A DNA stretch of 64,000 bases. Source: Leptasterias polaris. Its lineage: Eukaryota > Echinodermata > Asteroidea > Forcipulatida > Asteriidae. Made by a program: the position numbers and the translations under genes. The stretch's first letter is position 1. Each line of letters starts with the position of its first letter. The notes beneath the pieces were generated by a model, which was given only the letters and a program-made list of their open reading frames with translations, was not told the DNA's origin and made no database searches. The stretch covers positions 3,917,001-3,981,000 of the forward strand of contig JAZGTN010000015.1 in the NCBI GenBank assembly GCA_037783415.1. The letters are read 5' to 3'. Shown here one piece after another: positions 1-10,046 of the stretch.

Positions 1-2
1 CT

Positions 3-131
3 TACGAGAGCGTGGAGAGCATTCCATTTTCTGAAGAGGGGTTGCAGCATGAAGAGGGAGATGGAGGGGAATATGAAACTTTGAGAATCGGAGTCTTGGC
101 TAATACTCAGAGTGCAGAGACTCCGCCATGA
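3..131 (+). CDS. 3'-terminal coding exon of an unidentified upstream gene (partial)
   Basis: Frame 3 is open from the window edge to a TGA at 129-131 and encodes about 42 residues. The peptide is acidic and Glu/Gly-rich (it includes the stretch SIPFSEEGLQHEEGDGGEYE) and ends SAETPP. The composition and the abrupt change to AT-rich, stop-filled DNA right after the stop suggest the C-terminal tail of a real protein on the + strand. I do not recognise the family and see no domain or membrane segment in the fragment. The exon's acceptor lies outside the window. It could also be a chance open frame, since only 129 bases are visible. Confidence 0.5.
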   Translation, partial: YESVESIPFSEEGLQHEEGDGGEYETLRIGVLANTQSAETPP

Positions 132-1084
132 TATACATGTTGTAATTTGCAGAAGATAAGTCATTCCCCTCAATTTTTTTGTACAAATTACTTGAATTTT
201 GAAAAATTGTAAATATTGTCATTCTTGGTTTCATAGTCATTCCTGATTTCCGGCAAACTGTTAATAGTCCTGGGGTTGATTTCTTGAAGATCAAAGATTC
301 ATCTTAACTGTGTATCAATCATAATTGCTTAACAAAGTATGATGTCATCATTGACACCTCATCTTAAGATGAAACGTAGTGCTTTTTGAAATCGACCCCT
401 GGATGATTTGATATTGAAATTTTGATGTTAGTTTACATCTTGTGAATATTCAGTACTCTATATGTTGCCATAATGCTCTAATTATGTTGGTAAGAAAAAA
501 CAGTACTTTAGCAATACAATAACTTATTGTTAAATTGGTGAGTGTGTTACTAACTTCTTGTACAGTTCTTTTGAAATGATTTGTACTATTAACAAGACTT
601 ATCTGAGCTGTTAAGCATTTTTGTTTTTTTTCAACTGGGGAAAACCCTTAACACAAAGATAACTGAACATAGCTTTTAAAATTTCTGCCTTGTATTATAA
701 GCAAGTTTCAAACAAAATGCCTTAAAAAGAAGAACAATGGTTATTAGGACAAGCAGTCCCGGTTTTCAGATTGTGTGACAATTTTGTTAACAGCACCTCT
801 GCTACTGATAAACGAAGTTCAATGAAATCGGTAGGTAAGTCATTTTTAAAAGTCATTTTCTTAAGTGTTTTTGTACAAGTTCATCTTTAACATTCCTACT
901 CACAATTTTGATGAACAAAGCACTCGCAAACGCCCAGTGTTTGACCAAGTCTTATCACTCAAAGAAGGTAGTAGTCTTGTTGACAAGACTTTTTTTCCCA
1001 ATCCAGAGATTCATTGAAAAAGAAACATTTGAGAAGTTGACAATGTGTTGATTTTGCAGACAATATGATTCCCTTGGATCCACT
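132..1084. other. AT-rich 3' flank of the upstream gene
   Basis: If the exon at the left edge is real, its 3'UTR starts here. All frames are stop-rich and I see no exon-like stretch and no clear AATAAA close to the stop codon. No repeat structure is recognised. Confidence 0.4.
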
Positions 1085-1260
1085 AAAGCAACAGGCTGGA
1101 TCAGGTTGGCTGAGTAATATCTCACCATGCCTTTCACCCCTGTGGACCCCGGTTCGAATCTTACCACGGACAGCAGCCTCGCAATTGGACTGGGTATTCA
1201 GTAACTACAGGATAAAATGATTTTTCCCTATTGGGGTTTCCTCCAAAACCTAAAATTTAG
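1085..1260 (+). repeat. tRNA-derived SINE-like fragment
   Basis: An A-box-like TGGCTGAGTAAT is followed about 40 bases later by a B-box-like GGTTCGAATCT, the spacing of an RNA polymerase III internal promoter. The downstream body (GACTGGGTATTCAG and onward) is not tRNA. No acceptor-stem pairing is evident, so this is better called a SINE remnant than a tRNA gene. Confidence 0.5.
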
Positions 1261-2340
1261 CATTTTTTAATCGTCTTCTCTACACTGCCGACAGGCCGAC
1301 ACGTATGTATCGTACATGCGTCTACTACCCCAGCATGGCAAAACATGTAATGTCAATGAGGTCTTGGGGATTACAGTTGTAGTTTCTTTTGACTTTACCT
1401 TTCTTTCATTACCAAATGTTTTTTTGTTTTTTTTAGTTTTTTTTAATAAAGCATCTTGGGCCAACTTTGTGAAAAAATTTGCTTGGTGTATGCATGTTAC
1501 ATTTGCTTTGTATTGTGGTTTTTCATCGTAAGTCGCCCTCAGGTTGGCCTTGCCGTGATACAAAAACAGACAGCAACTGACTTTTCAGGATAATTCTGCA
1601 CCTGAGCTAAGAGTGTCAGAAACATACCAGTCGCCGATTATTTACAATCTGGTAATAACTACAATGATGTTAAGACGATCGGCAGCAGTCGCTGTCAGAA
1701 AAAAAAAACATCAGTTGCGAGAGTGAAAAAATTCCTACTTCTGCAACGTTTTCCAGACAGGTGGGAATCAATAGATAGATTTTACATTCTGTACCGAATG
1801 TATTGATTGCATGTTGCGTTATTAGTGCCTGCGCAAGCTTGCGCGCCAACACACGCATGGCTGTTAATGCCATACGAGCTTTAGCAACCAGTCTTCAATC
1901 GTAAGTGAAATGAGCATGGTTCTGTCGGGGTGACGCTTGTTCCACGACATTCACATGATTTCTCATAGTGACCTGTGCGTTAACTTCCTGGTTGATCCTG
2001 ACGATTCTGTCGCAGCGCAAGCAAAATGCAGGTTAACCCCGAGGGCGGCTTTTACTGGCTGTAAATAATTAAGTATATGTCTGGTCTTGTTTTTTGTGGT
2101 GTTTAAGGAAATCCTGTGATTTACTGTACAAAAAAACGAGTTCCCTAACAAGAGGATGTAGGATTTATTTTTGTAGCGCACCACAAAATGTGCAATTTAT
2201 AAATAGCAAATAAAATCCGATATAATACGAGGGGAAATCACCACTTCTTGACTCTATCTCTGGTCCTGAAAACCTTTGTACGAGTCAAACTTCATAAGGT
2301 GCTGATCATCATTTTACAAGTTGTAATTTAATAGATGTTA
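1261..2340. other. Intergenic DNA, no gene supported
   Basis: Two overlapping opposite-strand open frames near 1270-1560 show no recognisable protein features. A 14-base match to the start of 18S rRNA occurs near 1986 but is not extended. Otherwise nothing is recognised. Confidence 0.4.
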
Positions 2341-2344
2341 ATTT

Positions 2345-2580
2345 TTGCATCGGCGATAAAGAATATAATTTGTTTTTACCCATACACCGATGTGTATTAA
2401 GCTCTGTGTACTCAGTACTTTCCTGAGTTCTGTGGGAAGAAAACCCACAGGCAAATCATTCCGGTGGGATTCGAACCCACGGGCCGTTGCATTGCCAGTT
2501 GTAATTTTGATTGTGTCAATAAATAGCCAGTGTGGTTTTAGGTTAGGATTTTGAGAGCCTAGTGGTAAATTGTTCAACAA
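2345..2580 (-). repeat. SINE family B, copy 1 (tRNA-derived)
   Basis: On the minus strand a B-box (GTGGGTTCGAATCCCAC) is followed by a body containing ACTCAGGAAAGTACTGAGTA and a tail resembling the copies at 28355-28575 and 33005-33190. The shared order of B-box, then the 'gactcagaaagcactgagtacac'-like block, then an AT-rich tail supports one SINE family. The A-box half is degraded in this copy. Confidence 0.65.
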
Positions 2581-3060
2581 ACTTGGCCATTAAAATGCAA
2601 ATCTAAAAAAATTAATAAATAAATAAATAAATAAATAGCACTGTTTTGTGAAGGATACATTCCGAATCTGATGCCTTTAAAGTTAGCATTAATTAAGCAA
2701 ACAAATCTAAAAGGAAATTGCGTATTTCAGGTGACTGTAAAGGGGCCTTTTGGGGAAGGGATTGGGGCTATTTTACAAGTTATTTGTATTGAGTGATTAT
2801 AAGATAGTGAATGCCCCCTAAGTTATCCTTAATCCTCAATTAGTAAATATAAGTTTACATTCCCTGTTAACAGGTTTTTGGACATCAAGGAAAAAGTAGA
2901 TTTATTTCACCAAAGATGTTGTGGCAGCCCTTATTCACAAATATAACGACGTGTATTTAGGTGGGTTTTTTAAAACTATAAAACAGAGATAAATGAATAA
3001 TGATTTGGAAATATTTTGTCCCTGTTTGTGAGATGTTTTTAAGTCTAGTTCAGAGTTGCG
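2581..3060. other. AT-rich intergenic DNA with a short AAAT microsatellite
   Basis: A run of AAAT/AATA units lies at about 2608-2636. Nothing else is recognised. Confidence 0.4.
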
Positions 3061-3720
3061 TTTTCTGGTATGGAGGTATTTGTATCTTAATAAATATATA
3101 GCCCCATTGGGAGATGAAAACCTATCCAAATTGGGAAATATATGTTGCCAGAAGTATTATTGATATTGCAGATAGTAGATATATCTCCTATTCTGGGATA
3201 TTTTTATCCTGATTAGTATATATATATTTCCTATTTAGAGAAATGTATATTTCCTATTTAGAGAAATGTCTGTCTTTATTGGGAGACATATTGTCTTATT
3301 TTGAGATTGTTTATCCCATTTTTAGATATCTGTATCCTGATTAGGAGATAAATACCTCCTGTACTGATATACCTTTATCCTGATTAGGAGATAAATACCT
3401 CCTGTACTGATATACCTTTATCCTGATTAGGAGATAAATACCTCCTGTACTGATATACCTTTATCCTGATTAGGAGATAAATACCTCCTGTACTGATATA
3501 CCTTTATCCTGATTAGGAAATAAATACCTCCAATATTGATATATCTTTATCCTGATTTGGAGGTATTTCCCCCCATTTTTAGATAATTTTATTCTGACTT
3601 GGAGATAAGTATATTTCCTTTTTCTGTGAGAAATTTCTGTCTTGATTTGATGATATATTTCCTATTTTGAGAAATTTTCTCAGGATTTTCTAGTTTTAAG
3701 GCAGTGGCACCTTGATTAGG
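3061..3720. repeat. 43-bp tandem repeat (minisatellite) with degenerate flanks
   Basis: Units beginning TCCTGATTAGGAGATAAA start at 3335, 3378, 3421, 3464 and 3507, an exact 43-base period. The first four units are essentially identical and the fifth has drifted. Each unit contains a near-palindrome GGAGATAAATACCTCC. Degenerate relatives (GGGAGATGAAAACC, CCTATTTAGAGAAATG and similar) extend on both sides, so the array is the recently homogenised core of an older repeat field. Confidence 0.9.
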
Positions 3721-4656
3721 AGATTAAAATTTTCTAAATTTGCCTAAACATTTTTACTCCCAATAAACCCTTGTCTTGAACACATCTTTACAATCTTCAG
3801 ACAAAAATATAGCCATTGTAAATAAAACTTGATGTGAAAAAGTGAACATACATATATTAATTATTAGTACTCTTCGTGTTTTCATTTATGAAAGATTTGA
3901 TTGACGAACTGATAGTAATTTTAAGGGTGGCACAATTCACTTTAAACTGCATGAACTATGTTGCTGTAAAAGGTAATTTTAAAAGTACTTAACATATGCA
4001 ATAAATTTGCATTGAAATCTTTTTGATAATTAATAACAAAAAACAGTTATAGATGATTTTTCATTAGCTTTTTGTAAAGACGTTCCTTTCTCTTTAAAGC
4101 TTTAACATCCCTTTCTGAATTCATCCTTGATTATTCTTCTGATGCTGATAAGTACGAAACGAAGGAAATTTTTGTATCATTGTTAAAGCGCCTTTTTAAG
4201 TCGGTAAAAGGAAACTTTTCTTAATGCTAGTGTATTTATTAGAGAAGATATGTGTTGATTAACTCTTGAACTGCTAATGCACATAAAATGTGTCCTTATA
4301 ATGCCTGGCACCTAGTCGCTTGGTGAAAATAACCGCTCAATTATATTATTATTTTATTTATGAGTAGGGTTAGCAGATAGATAGTGGTTTTCTTGTGATA
4401 ACTGAGAAGAAAAAGGGTTCTTCCAGATTGGTTTTCGTTCATCAGAATGTGCACAAATGGGGACGATTAGTTTTCTTTGTTGTGCTTAGATAACAGATGC
4501 ACTATAAGCATTAGTCTGAGAAGTCATACCTCAGCAGGTTTTGTGCTGTTTTAGGCCATTTTGAAAAATTACGGCTAAAACTTCGGCTTTGGCTTAGGGA
4601 TGAAGTCCTGTACTGAAAGTGTATTTACTGAGCCCAAGCCAGAGCCTAACACAAAG
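3721..4656. other. AT-rich intergenic DNA, nothing recognised
   Basis: All frames are stop-rich. No paired repeats, promoter elements or exon-like segments were seen. Confidence 0.4.
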
Positions 4657-4853
4657 ACCAGGGCCCAATTTCATAGAGCTGCTTAAGCATAACAAAATTA
4701 TGCTTACCAAAATAAGATTATCTCCTAAAATACCATTTCACATGTAGGCCTACAAATACAAAGTATAACTGGTATCCTGCTTAGTTTTGCTTAGCAGAAA
4801 AATGTTAAGCAATATTTTCTGCTGAAGAAGCTCTATGAAATTGGGCCCTGGTT
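4657..4853. mobile_element. Hairpin MITE family 1, subfamily I, complete copy
   Basis: The element begins GGGCCCAATTTCATAGAGCT and ends with the inverted counterpart AGCTCTATGAAATTGGGCCC. The inner arms also pair in part (GCTTAAGCA with TTAAGCAATATTTTCTGC). It is about 195 bases long and codes for nothing. The same ends recur at 12420-12608, 27689-27880 and 43050-43245, which identifies a dispersed non-autonomous DNA element. The target duplication cannot be fixed because the palindrome runs into the flanks (ACCA / TGGT). Confidence 0.85.
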
Positions 4854-5052
4854 CTGAAAAGGGCTTAGTCATTTTTATAAATGTTACTTACTTGAGCTCA
4901 TACCACAGTACTGCTATATACTGATAATAGATGTGTTTGACGGATGAGAATTAACTGGTTTTGCTTGCCTGTTTATCATAGCTTGCCTTCTTATCTAAAT
5001 CAAGTTTTGGTCTCTATTGCATCCCCTCCCATACCATACTCCGCCACAACCA

Positions 5053-5390
5053 AAGCCCCTTTCACACTACACTTTAATCCGGAGAATCTGGACAAAATTT
5101 ACACTGAGATTCTCTGGATTAATTGGAGCGTTCACACTACACTTTAAAAGCTAAAAATTCTCCGGATTAACGAATCCAAAACTGGCTTAATCCAGGTAAA
5201 ATTTACCCCTGCCCAAGACTAGGGTTAACCCACCAATCTCGGTGTTAGTATGGAACTTGGGTAACTTTTCTCTGGGTTAGATATTGTAGTGTGGAAGGAA
5301 TCTCGAGATCAGTTTTAATCCGTTCAGAAGACTTTTTACACAGGTCGCCAATTACACAGATCAAAGGTAGGTAGTGTGAAAAAGGGGTTC
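5053..5390. mobile_element. MITE-like element with CCCCTTTCACACTAC ends
   Basis: The left end reads AAGCCCCTTTCACACTACA and the right end reads TAGTGTGAAAAAGGGGTT, an inverted pair. The motif TTCACACTACACTTTAA is repeated internally near 5131, and CTCCGGATTAA-type motifs recur. There is no coding potential. This is consistent with a non-autonomous DNA transposon of about 340 bases. Confidence 0.75.
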
Positions 5391-5409
5391 TAGTCTTTGA
5401 CAGCCAATA

Positions 5410-5530
5410 CAGAACATGAAATTGTGTCATGTTAAGTAATAAACCACAAGGGAAACTGACTGGGTATATTCTAAATAGTTTGAGTTCGAACCAACGACCT
5501 CCGGATTAACGTACCGGCGCTCTTGAAATT
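5410..5530 (-). repeat. SINE family C fragment (tRNA half plus tail)
   Basis: On the minus strand the segment reads AGAGCGCCGGTACGTTAATC, then the B-box GGTTCGAACTC, then the tail CAGTTTCCCTTGTGGTTTAT. That tail block recurs on the + strand at about 19628-19652. The tRNA 5' half is missing. Confidence 0.6.
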
Positions 5531-6141
5531 GTTCAAGTTATTTGACACTTTCTAGCTAGGACAAACTGTCAACTATTTGGAAATTTTTGTGACTAACCAT
5601 GTATGGAACAATTATTTAATAGAATTAATAGTATTAGTACTGCTGACAGTTTAATTAGCTGTTTTGGGAATTAGTTGTTTTAATAATTAGTTCTATTTTA
5701 TTTATTTTTTCTCAAGTGGATTGAAAATGCACGAGAAAAGGTAATGTGTTTAGTGTTTAGGCAGAACTTAGAATTAGCTGATGAGCTAGTAGCTGATTCA
5801 AAATTCGAATGGTAGGTTTGGAAGGGGCTTGTTTGAGCATTTTTATAGAGTGGTTTTGGACTGCCTAAAATAATGTCTTATCTTAGCAAACATTCAAGAA
5901 AGAGGTCTTCCAAATGCTCTTAACTAATTTTGTATGGACTTCTTTGCACTTGAAATACTAAGAATGACTGAGAATTGATTAGTTAAGAAGTGTTGGTCAA
6001 AGTGAAGAAACAACCCTGAAAGGATTGAGGCCTAAACATCTATCATGCAGCCGCCATTTTGTCATGTTCCCCGCGCGTGTTCATATACAATCAAGAGTAC
6101 TGATTCTCACTTTTTGAAAAAAGGTATCAGTCTGTTTGATC
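5531..6141. other. Intergenic DNA, nothing recognised
   Basis: AT-rich and stop-rich in all frames, with no repeat match to other parts of the window that I could see. Confidence 0.4.
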
Positions 6142-6205
6142 TGGGCCCAATTTCATAGAGCTGCTTAAGTGGAAAATATTGCTTTACACTTTTCCGCTAA
6201 AGCCC
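6142..6205. mobile_element. Hairpin MITE family 1, solo arm
   Basis: The segment starts GGGCCCAATTTCATAGAGCT and continues CTTAAGTGGAAAATATTGC, matching one arm of the family. It then runs into a C-tract without the second arm, so it is a truncated copy. Confidence 0.7.
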
Positions 6206-6229
6206 CCCCCCTCAAAATGCATTATACTA

Positions 6230-6316
6230 TCCAAAGCTGCTGTACTTCTTACCATGTAAGTTTTTATTGCCATTAATTTTCAGAGTCGTTACCAAACGTA
6301 TACAGACCCTTTAGGG
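6230..6316. mobile_element. MITE family 2, solo right arm
   Basis: Contains TTACCATGTAAGTTTTTATT followed by GTTACCAAACGTATACAGAC and CCTTTAGGG. This matches the right end of the complete copy at 43867-44244. No left arm lies next to it. Confidence 0.6.
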
Positions 6317-6439
6317 ATTAAATCTAACAAATGCACGATGGATGGATTCTTGTTTTTATCCAATTTATATCAATGAGAAAATAGAGATGGCTGTTGCAAA
6401 CTGCTTACCAACCAAAAGGATCTATGGTATAAATGCAAA

Positions 6440-6592
6440 AATAGTTAATGGCCCGACGGTTCGACCCTAGTCTTTCTCAAAGGCTAAATGACAGCACAAC
6501 ACACTTGTATACCTGTTCGTGTGTGTTGTGTTGTCATTTAGCCTTCGAGAAACACTCTGTTAGGGTAGAAACGTCAGGTCATTAACTATTTT
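6440..6592. mobile_element. Palindromic (head-to-head) repeat of about 150 bp
   Basis: The left arm (ATAGTTAATGGCCCGACGG, then CTCAAAGGCTAAATGACAGC) is mirrored by the right arm (GTCATTTAGCCTTCGAGAAA, then CGTCAGGTCATTAACTAT). The arms are about 65 bases with scattered mismatches around a short centre. A single copy of one arm lies at 29350-29425. It looks like two inverted copies of one repeat end, or a foldback unit. Confidence 0.75.
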
Positions 6593-7360
6593 GGGATTTT
6601 TCCCCCCCATTTATATATCAATTTGACAAAAACTAAGGCTGGATTCTTAAAATAGTCTGACTCCATTTTAGTCCATAGTGAATCATCATTTGTTAAATCT
6701 AATGCACACAGGTAACCAGACAAGTGTCCAGCTTTTTATCTGCTTTCTGTTTAAATCTGTGGATGTCTGGAAGAAAGAAAATATAAGGAATTGTTTTAAA
6801 TGGAGTCTAAAATATTACAAATTCTTTAATGTATTTTAAAATGACAAGATTGATGTAGTACACTTATTTTACTTTGTAAAGGGATTTATTTGAATGCAAT
6901 TTCATCACTGAATACAAACTAATTTCTGTATGAATTCTTAATTTTTTTTTAAGTTTCAAACCAAGTCATAACTGATCAAAATCATGTTGACAAAACTGAT
7001 TATTTCAAATGTGAAACAAAAATCCATTGGTGATGTACAAATGAATGAAAAGATTGTAAATAACAGCTAATAAAAACCTTAACATGATAAAATAAAAATG
7101 TGTGTCTGTTTGCTTTCTTCAAAGAAAAGGGTTAATGAATAGAACTCTAGTTAATATCAGACAACTTTTAGATAATTATTTTTCTCCCAAGAAATTATTG
7201 ATTTGGATATTTGAAGTTGGAATGTACGAATGCAGTTAATCTGCCTGGGGTAGTAAGCAGCCCTACTGGTTTGTGCATAATCCACTGTTTGGAAAAGGAA
7301 TTACATGGAGATAAGATGTGTGAGTTGCCAGATGAAAAGGATGTTTTATTTGGTGTCGGG
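6593..7360. other. AT-rich intergenic DNA
   Basis: No exon or repeat is recognised. An open frame at 7211-7462 runs from unique sequence into the foldback element and shows no protein feature. Confidence 0.4.
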
Positions 7361-7957
7361 ACACTTCGTACCTTTACCTTTTCGTACCCGGGACACTTCG
7401 TACCTTTTACAAGGTACGAAGTGACTTTGGACACTTCGTACCCTGGACACTTCGTACCGTGAGCCGAGTCACTCCGTACCTTCATACAAGACACTTCGTA
7501 CCTTTCGTACCTTGAACTGATTATGGTTTTTAATGACCGAACAACTATACAGACATCAATTTATTTAAATTGAAAATAATTATTTTTAATAAATAACAAT
7601 TGCTGTCGAAATGAACAATTGTAAAAAAAAATATATATAATAATAAATTATCTAAAATATTAAAACGAATAAGAAGAAAATATTTAGGTTTTTCTTATAA
7701 CGTATTCAATTAATATTGATAAATAAGTTGTAATTAGTTTTGTCGAAAGAACAGTTAATAACAGTTAATTAGGATGACATTTTTACTGACATCCAATGGT
7801 ATAGGGCCCCAACATTAGAGGGCCGACGGTACGAAGTGACTCGACTGACGGTACGAAGTGACTCGGCCGACGATACGAAGTGACCAGCTTTGCCAAGGTA
7901 CGAAGTGTCTCGAAGGGCGAAGTGTCCCGGGTACGAAAAGGTAAAGGTACGAAGTGT
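7361..7957. mobile_element. Foldback element with perfect 40-bp termini
   Basis: The first 40 bases (starting ACACTTCGTACCTTTACC) are the exact reverse complement of the last 40. Inside each end the short core TACGAAGTG is repeated in both orientations, about 11 occurrences in total, variously followed by AC or TC. The roughly 330-base centre (about 7510-7810) is very AT-rich and non-coding. The architecture (perfect outer ends, clustered subterminal motifs, AT-rich middle) fits a foldback or MITE-type DNA element needing an outside transposase. I see no convincing target-site duplication. The perfect arms suggest recent movement or gene conversion. Confidence 0.85.
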
Positions 7958-8009
7958 CTAGCCTCTGTCTTGGAGCTTTCCCGTTTTGGAAGTACAAACA
8001 AATGAGAAT

Positions 8010-8270
8010 ACTACTGCCCTCGTAATATAAAAGTTGATGGCCTGATTTTCGCCTGAAGAATGTTTTTCATGATGCTGTCTCAAAACGAAAAACATGCAAA
8101 AACTTTCGCATATGCCACGGACAATGAACAAAATACATTTAACATGCAAAATTGGTTGTGTAAGGCTGATGATGGACGTGAGGTAATGTTGGGATCCCGA
8201 CAACATTTTTAGTTTTTAACTAACTACTACTTATCATTGGTAGATTTTTTGTTGCAGAAATGAAAGGTTA
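8010..8270 (-). repeat. Dispersed repeat R6, minus-strand copy
   Basis: The reverse complement of this segment matches 49270-49525 over its length. Shared blocks include CCAATGATAAGT, TTAAAAACTAAAAAT, TTGTCGGGAT, GTCCGTGGCATATGC, GACAGCATCAT and AAAATCAGGC. Two diverged copies in opposite orientation, 41 kb apart, indicate an interspersed repeat of unknown class. Confidence 0.75.
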
Positions 8271-8950
8271 TAACTTTCTCGAATCTATTAAAAATAGATA
8301 TTAAAAATCAAATCTAAGTTTTACGATCAAATATGGCCAAAGAATATCACCCATTATTGTGTGATTTTCATCATTGCAATAAAAAAATAATGAAAATCAA
8401 AAATAATTCACTAAATTTTGCTTTTTGCCTAGCGCCATCAACGTCGACGTGTAGAAGATACTTTTTCTGCAATGTGATTGGTTGAAATAGTTCCGTATAT
8501 ATATCTGCGCGTGCGGGATTCTTAAAAAAATTATGTGTTGATGATTTTCGATTTAGTACTCGCAAGGACAAGTTTGGAGTCTTCCTGTATCTTTTTGGCA
8601 GATTTTTATTAGGAGTGAGCATAATTAAGAAATAAGATAGTTCAATTTTCTTTGAGGTATGTATTTTTCTTTGTGACTTTACTATTTACGTGTTTGCATT
8701 ATCAAAACTTTCGGTGTTTTTATTTATATTCCTTCACGTCATATGCACATTGACACGGTCTACACCGTGCCTTAATAAAGGCACAGGGATGTATTTCCGA
8801 CACTTACCGAAAAACAGTTTCAACTTCAATTTCCACCCCTTTTCTTGTAGTTTCGACACATTTTGACAATAACAACATCTTATCCATTCATTTAAGGTAA
8901 TACTTTGGCTTATAATATTGCATGAATGAATTCCACATTCTTTTTTAATT
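8271..8950. other. AT-rich intergenic DNA, possibly continuing repeat R6
   Basis: The first 130 bases weakly resemble the DNA just left of the R6 copy at 49 kb. The rest shows no recognised feature. A small CG-containing patch lies at about 8430-8520. Confidence 0.35.
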
Positions 8951-9338
8951 TAAAGGTATTAGGGCCTATACTATGAGTATTAGTACTATTAGTATTATAC
9001 AGGATTGGCAGAGCTGACAAAATAATCACAGACATGTGACAGTGTTCATGTTTTGTGTAATCAACCACATACATGAAATAACAAACCTGTGAAAATTTGA
9101 GCTCAATTGGTCATCGAGGTCACGAGAAAATAGTGAAAAGAGACCTTATGACGTGTTTTCTGTTTTTCAAACATCGAGTTTATTATCGCGCGCGATAAAA
9201 ACTATTGTTTTACTCATTTCTCAGAAACGATAGCATTTTAGGCAGAAATATTTTAAGGAACCCTTTCTACCATTACTTACTTTATCATGTAAGCCATGTA
9301 GGTTTTTTGATCTTACCAATAGTGTACAGGGCCTTTAA
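8951..9338. mobile_element. MITE family 2, diverged full-length copy upstream of securin
   Basis: It begins TTTAAAGGTATTAGGGCC and ends ACCAATAGTGTACAGGGCCT then TTAA. Internally it carries AACAAACCTGTGAAAATTTG and GAGCTCAATTGGTCATCGAG, blocks shared with the copy at 43867-44244. It ends only about 40 bases before the likely first exon of securin, so it may lie within that gene's promoter region. Confidence 0.75.
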
Positions 9339-9379
9339 GGGAAATAATAAAAATAAAGTCTGAAATTCATTACAAAATA

Positions 9380-9519
9380 AATCAGACACACTCTCACTCA
9401 GTCTCAGTCTCAGTCAGACAGAGTCAGTGTTTCCAAAACGTGAAAGCAATTACTGCTGCGCTAGTTCAGTCAGTTGCAATAGTTGTAACCCTCCATCCTC
9501 TGTGACCATCGGGAGGATG
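9380..9519 (+). CDS. PTTG1: Probable first exon of securin (5'UTR plus possible ATG)
   Basis: The segment ends GGGAGGATG followed by GTGAGTTACG, a strong splice donor. The last three bases (9517-9519) are ATG. If joined to the acceptor at 9919/9920 this ATG is in frame with securin through eight codons (LIKPSIVS), giving a protein nine residues longer than one starting at 9944. The upstream boundary is a guess based on CT/CA-rich sequence at 9380-9420. No TATA box is obvious. It may instead be purely untranslated, with translation starting at 9944. Confidence 0.5.
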
Positions 9520-9919
9520 GTGAGTTACGATTATCGTAACTATCAGTCACTATGCATGTTTACAGTTTTCAGCGCCAGCACAAAAGCACAATTTGTAAAA
9601 TTGTTACTACTTTCAAAAATCATAACGAATTGACACACATTCTACTAATTATTCAATTTTGAACACTAAAAACATCTTCACGCACAGCATTCGCAAATAG
9701 ACACCACAGAAATTTTAATTCCCCAAACTTGCCTCTATTCAGACTTTTCAACATATTTTTAATGATGTTTGACCAATGGGGCAATTTTAGAAGAAATAAT
9801 TTGGATGATCTTTATCAAGTACAAGTAAACTTGTTGATAGAAATTGCACAACAAATATTTGGTGTCATTTGAACCAAAGTATGACCCGACCTTTAATCAA
9901 TCATCCTTTTTTCTTACAG
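9520..9919 (+). other. Putative intron 1 of securin
   Basis: Bounded by GTGAGT at the left and a polypyrimidine tract with TTCTTACAG at the right. AT-rich, with nothing else recognised. Confidence 0.5.
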
Positions 9920-10046
9920 TTGATTAAACCTTCAATCGTCAGCATGACCTCTAACCTTGTACAAGCCTACGTGGATAAGGAAAATACTACAAGCCTTCAT
10001 GGAAATAGTAACAAAAGTCGCATCAGCTCTTTAGCTGGAAGGCAAG
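9920..10046 (+). CDS. PTTG1: Securin exon with start codon and KEN box
   Basis: The acceptor is TTCTTACAG and the exon begins TTGATTAAACC. ATG at 9944 opens MTSNLVQAYVDKENTTSL. YVDKEN is the hallmark N-terminal KEN degron of securins, recognised by APC/C-Cdh1. The donor GTATGT follows CAAG; the exon ends one base into a codon. Confidence 0.9.

Noticed and set aside
1986..1999. CCTGGTTGATCCTG, identical to the conserved start of 18S rRNA
   Set aside because: The match stops after 14 bases and the following sequence is unlike 18S. It is probably chance or a tiny fragment.
3335..3549. Regularly spaced repeats that might be mistaken for a CRISPR array
   Set aside because: Units are contiguous, with no unique spacers between them, and the genome is eukaryotic. 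It is a minisatellite.
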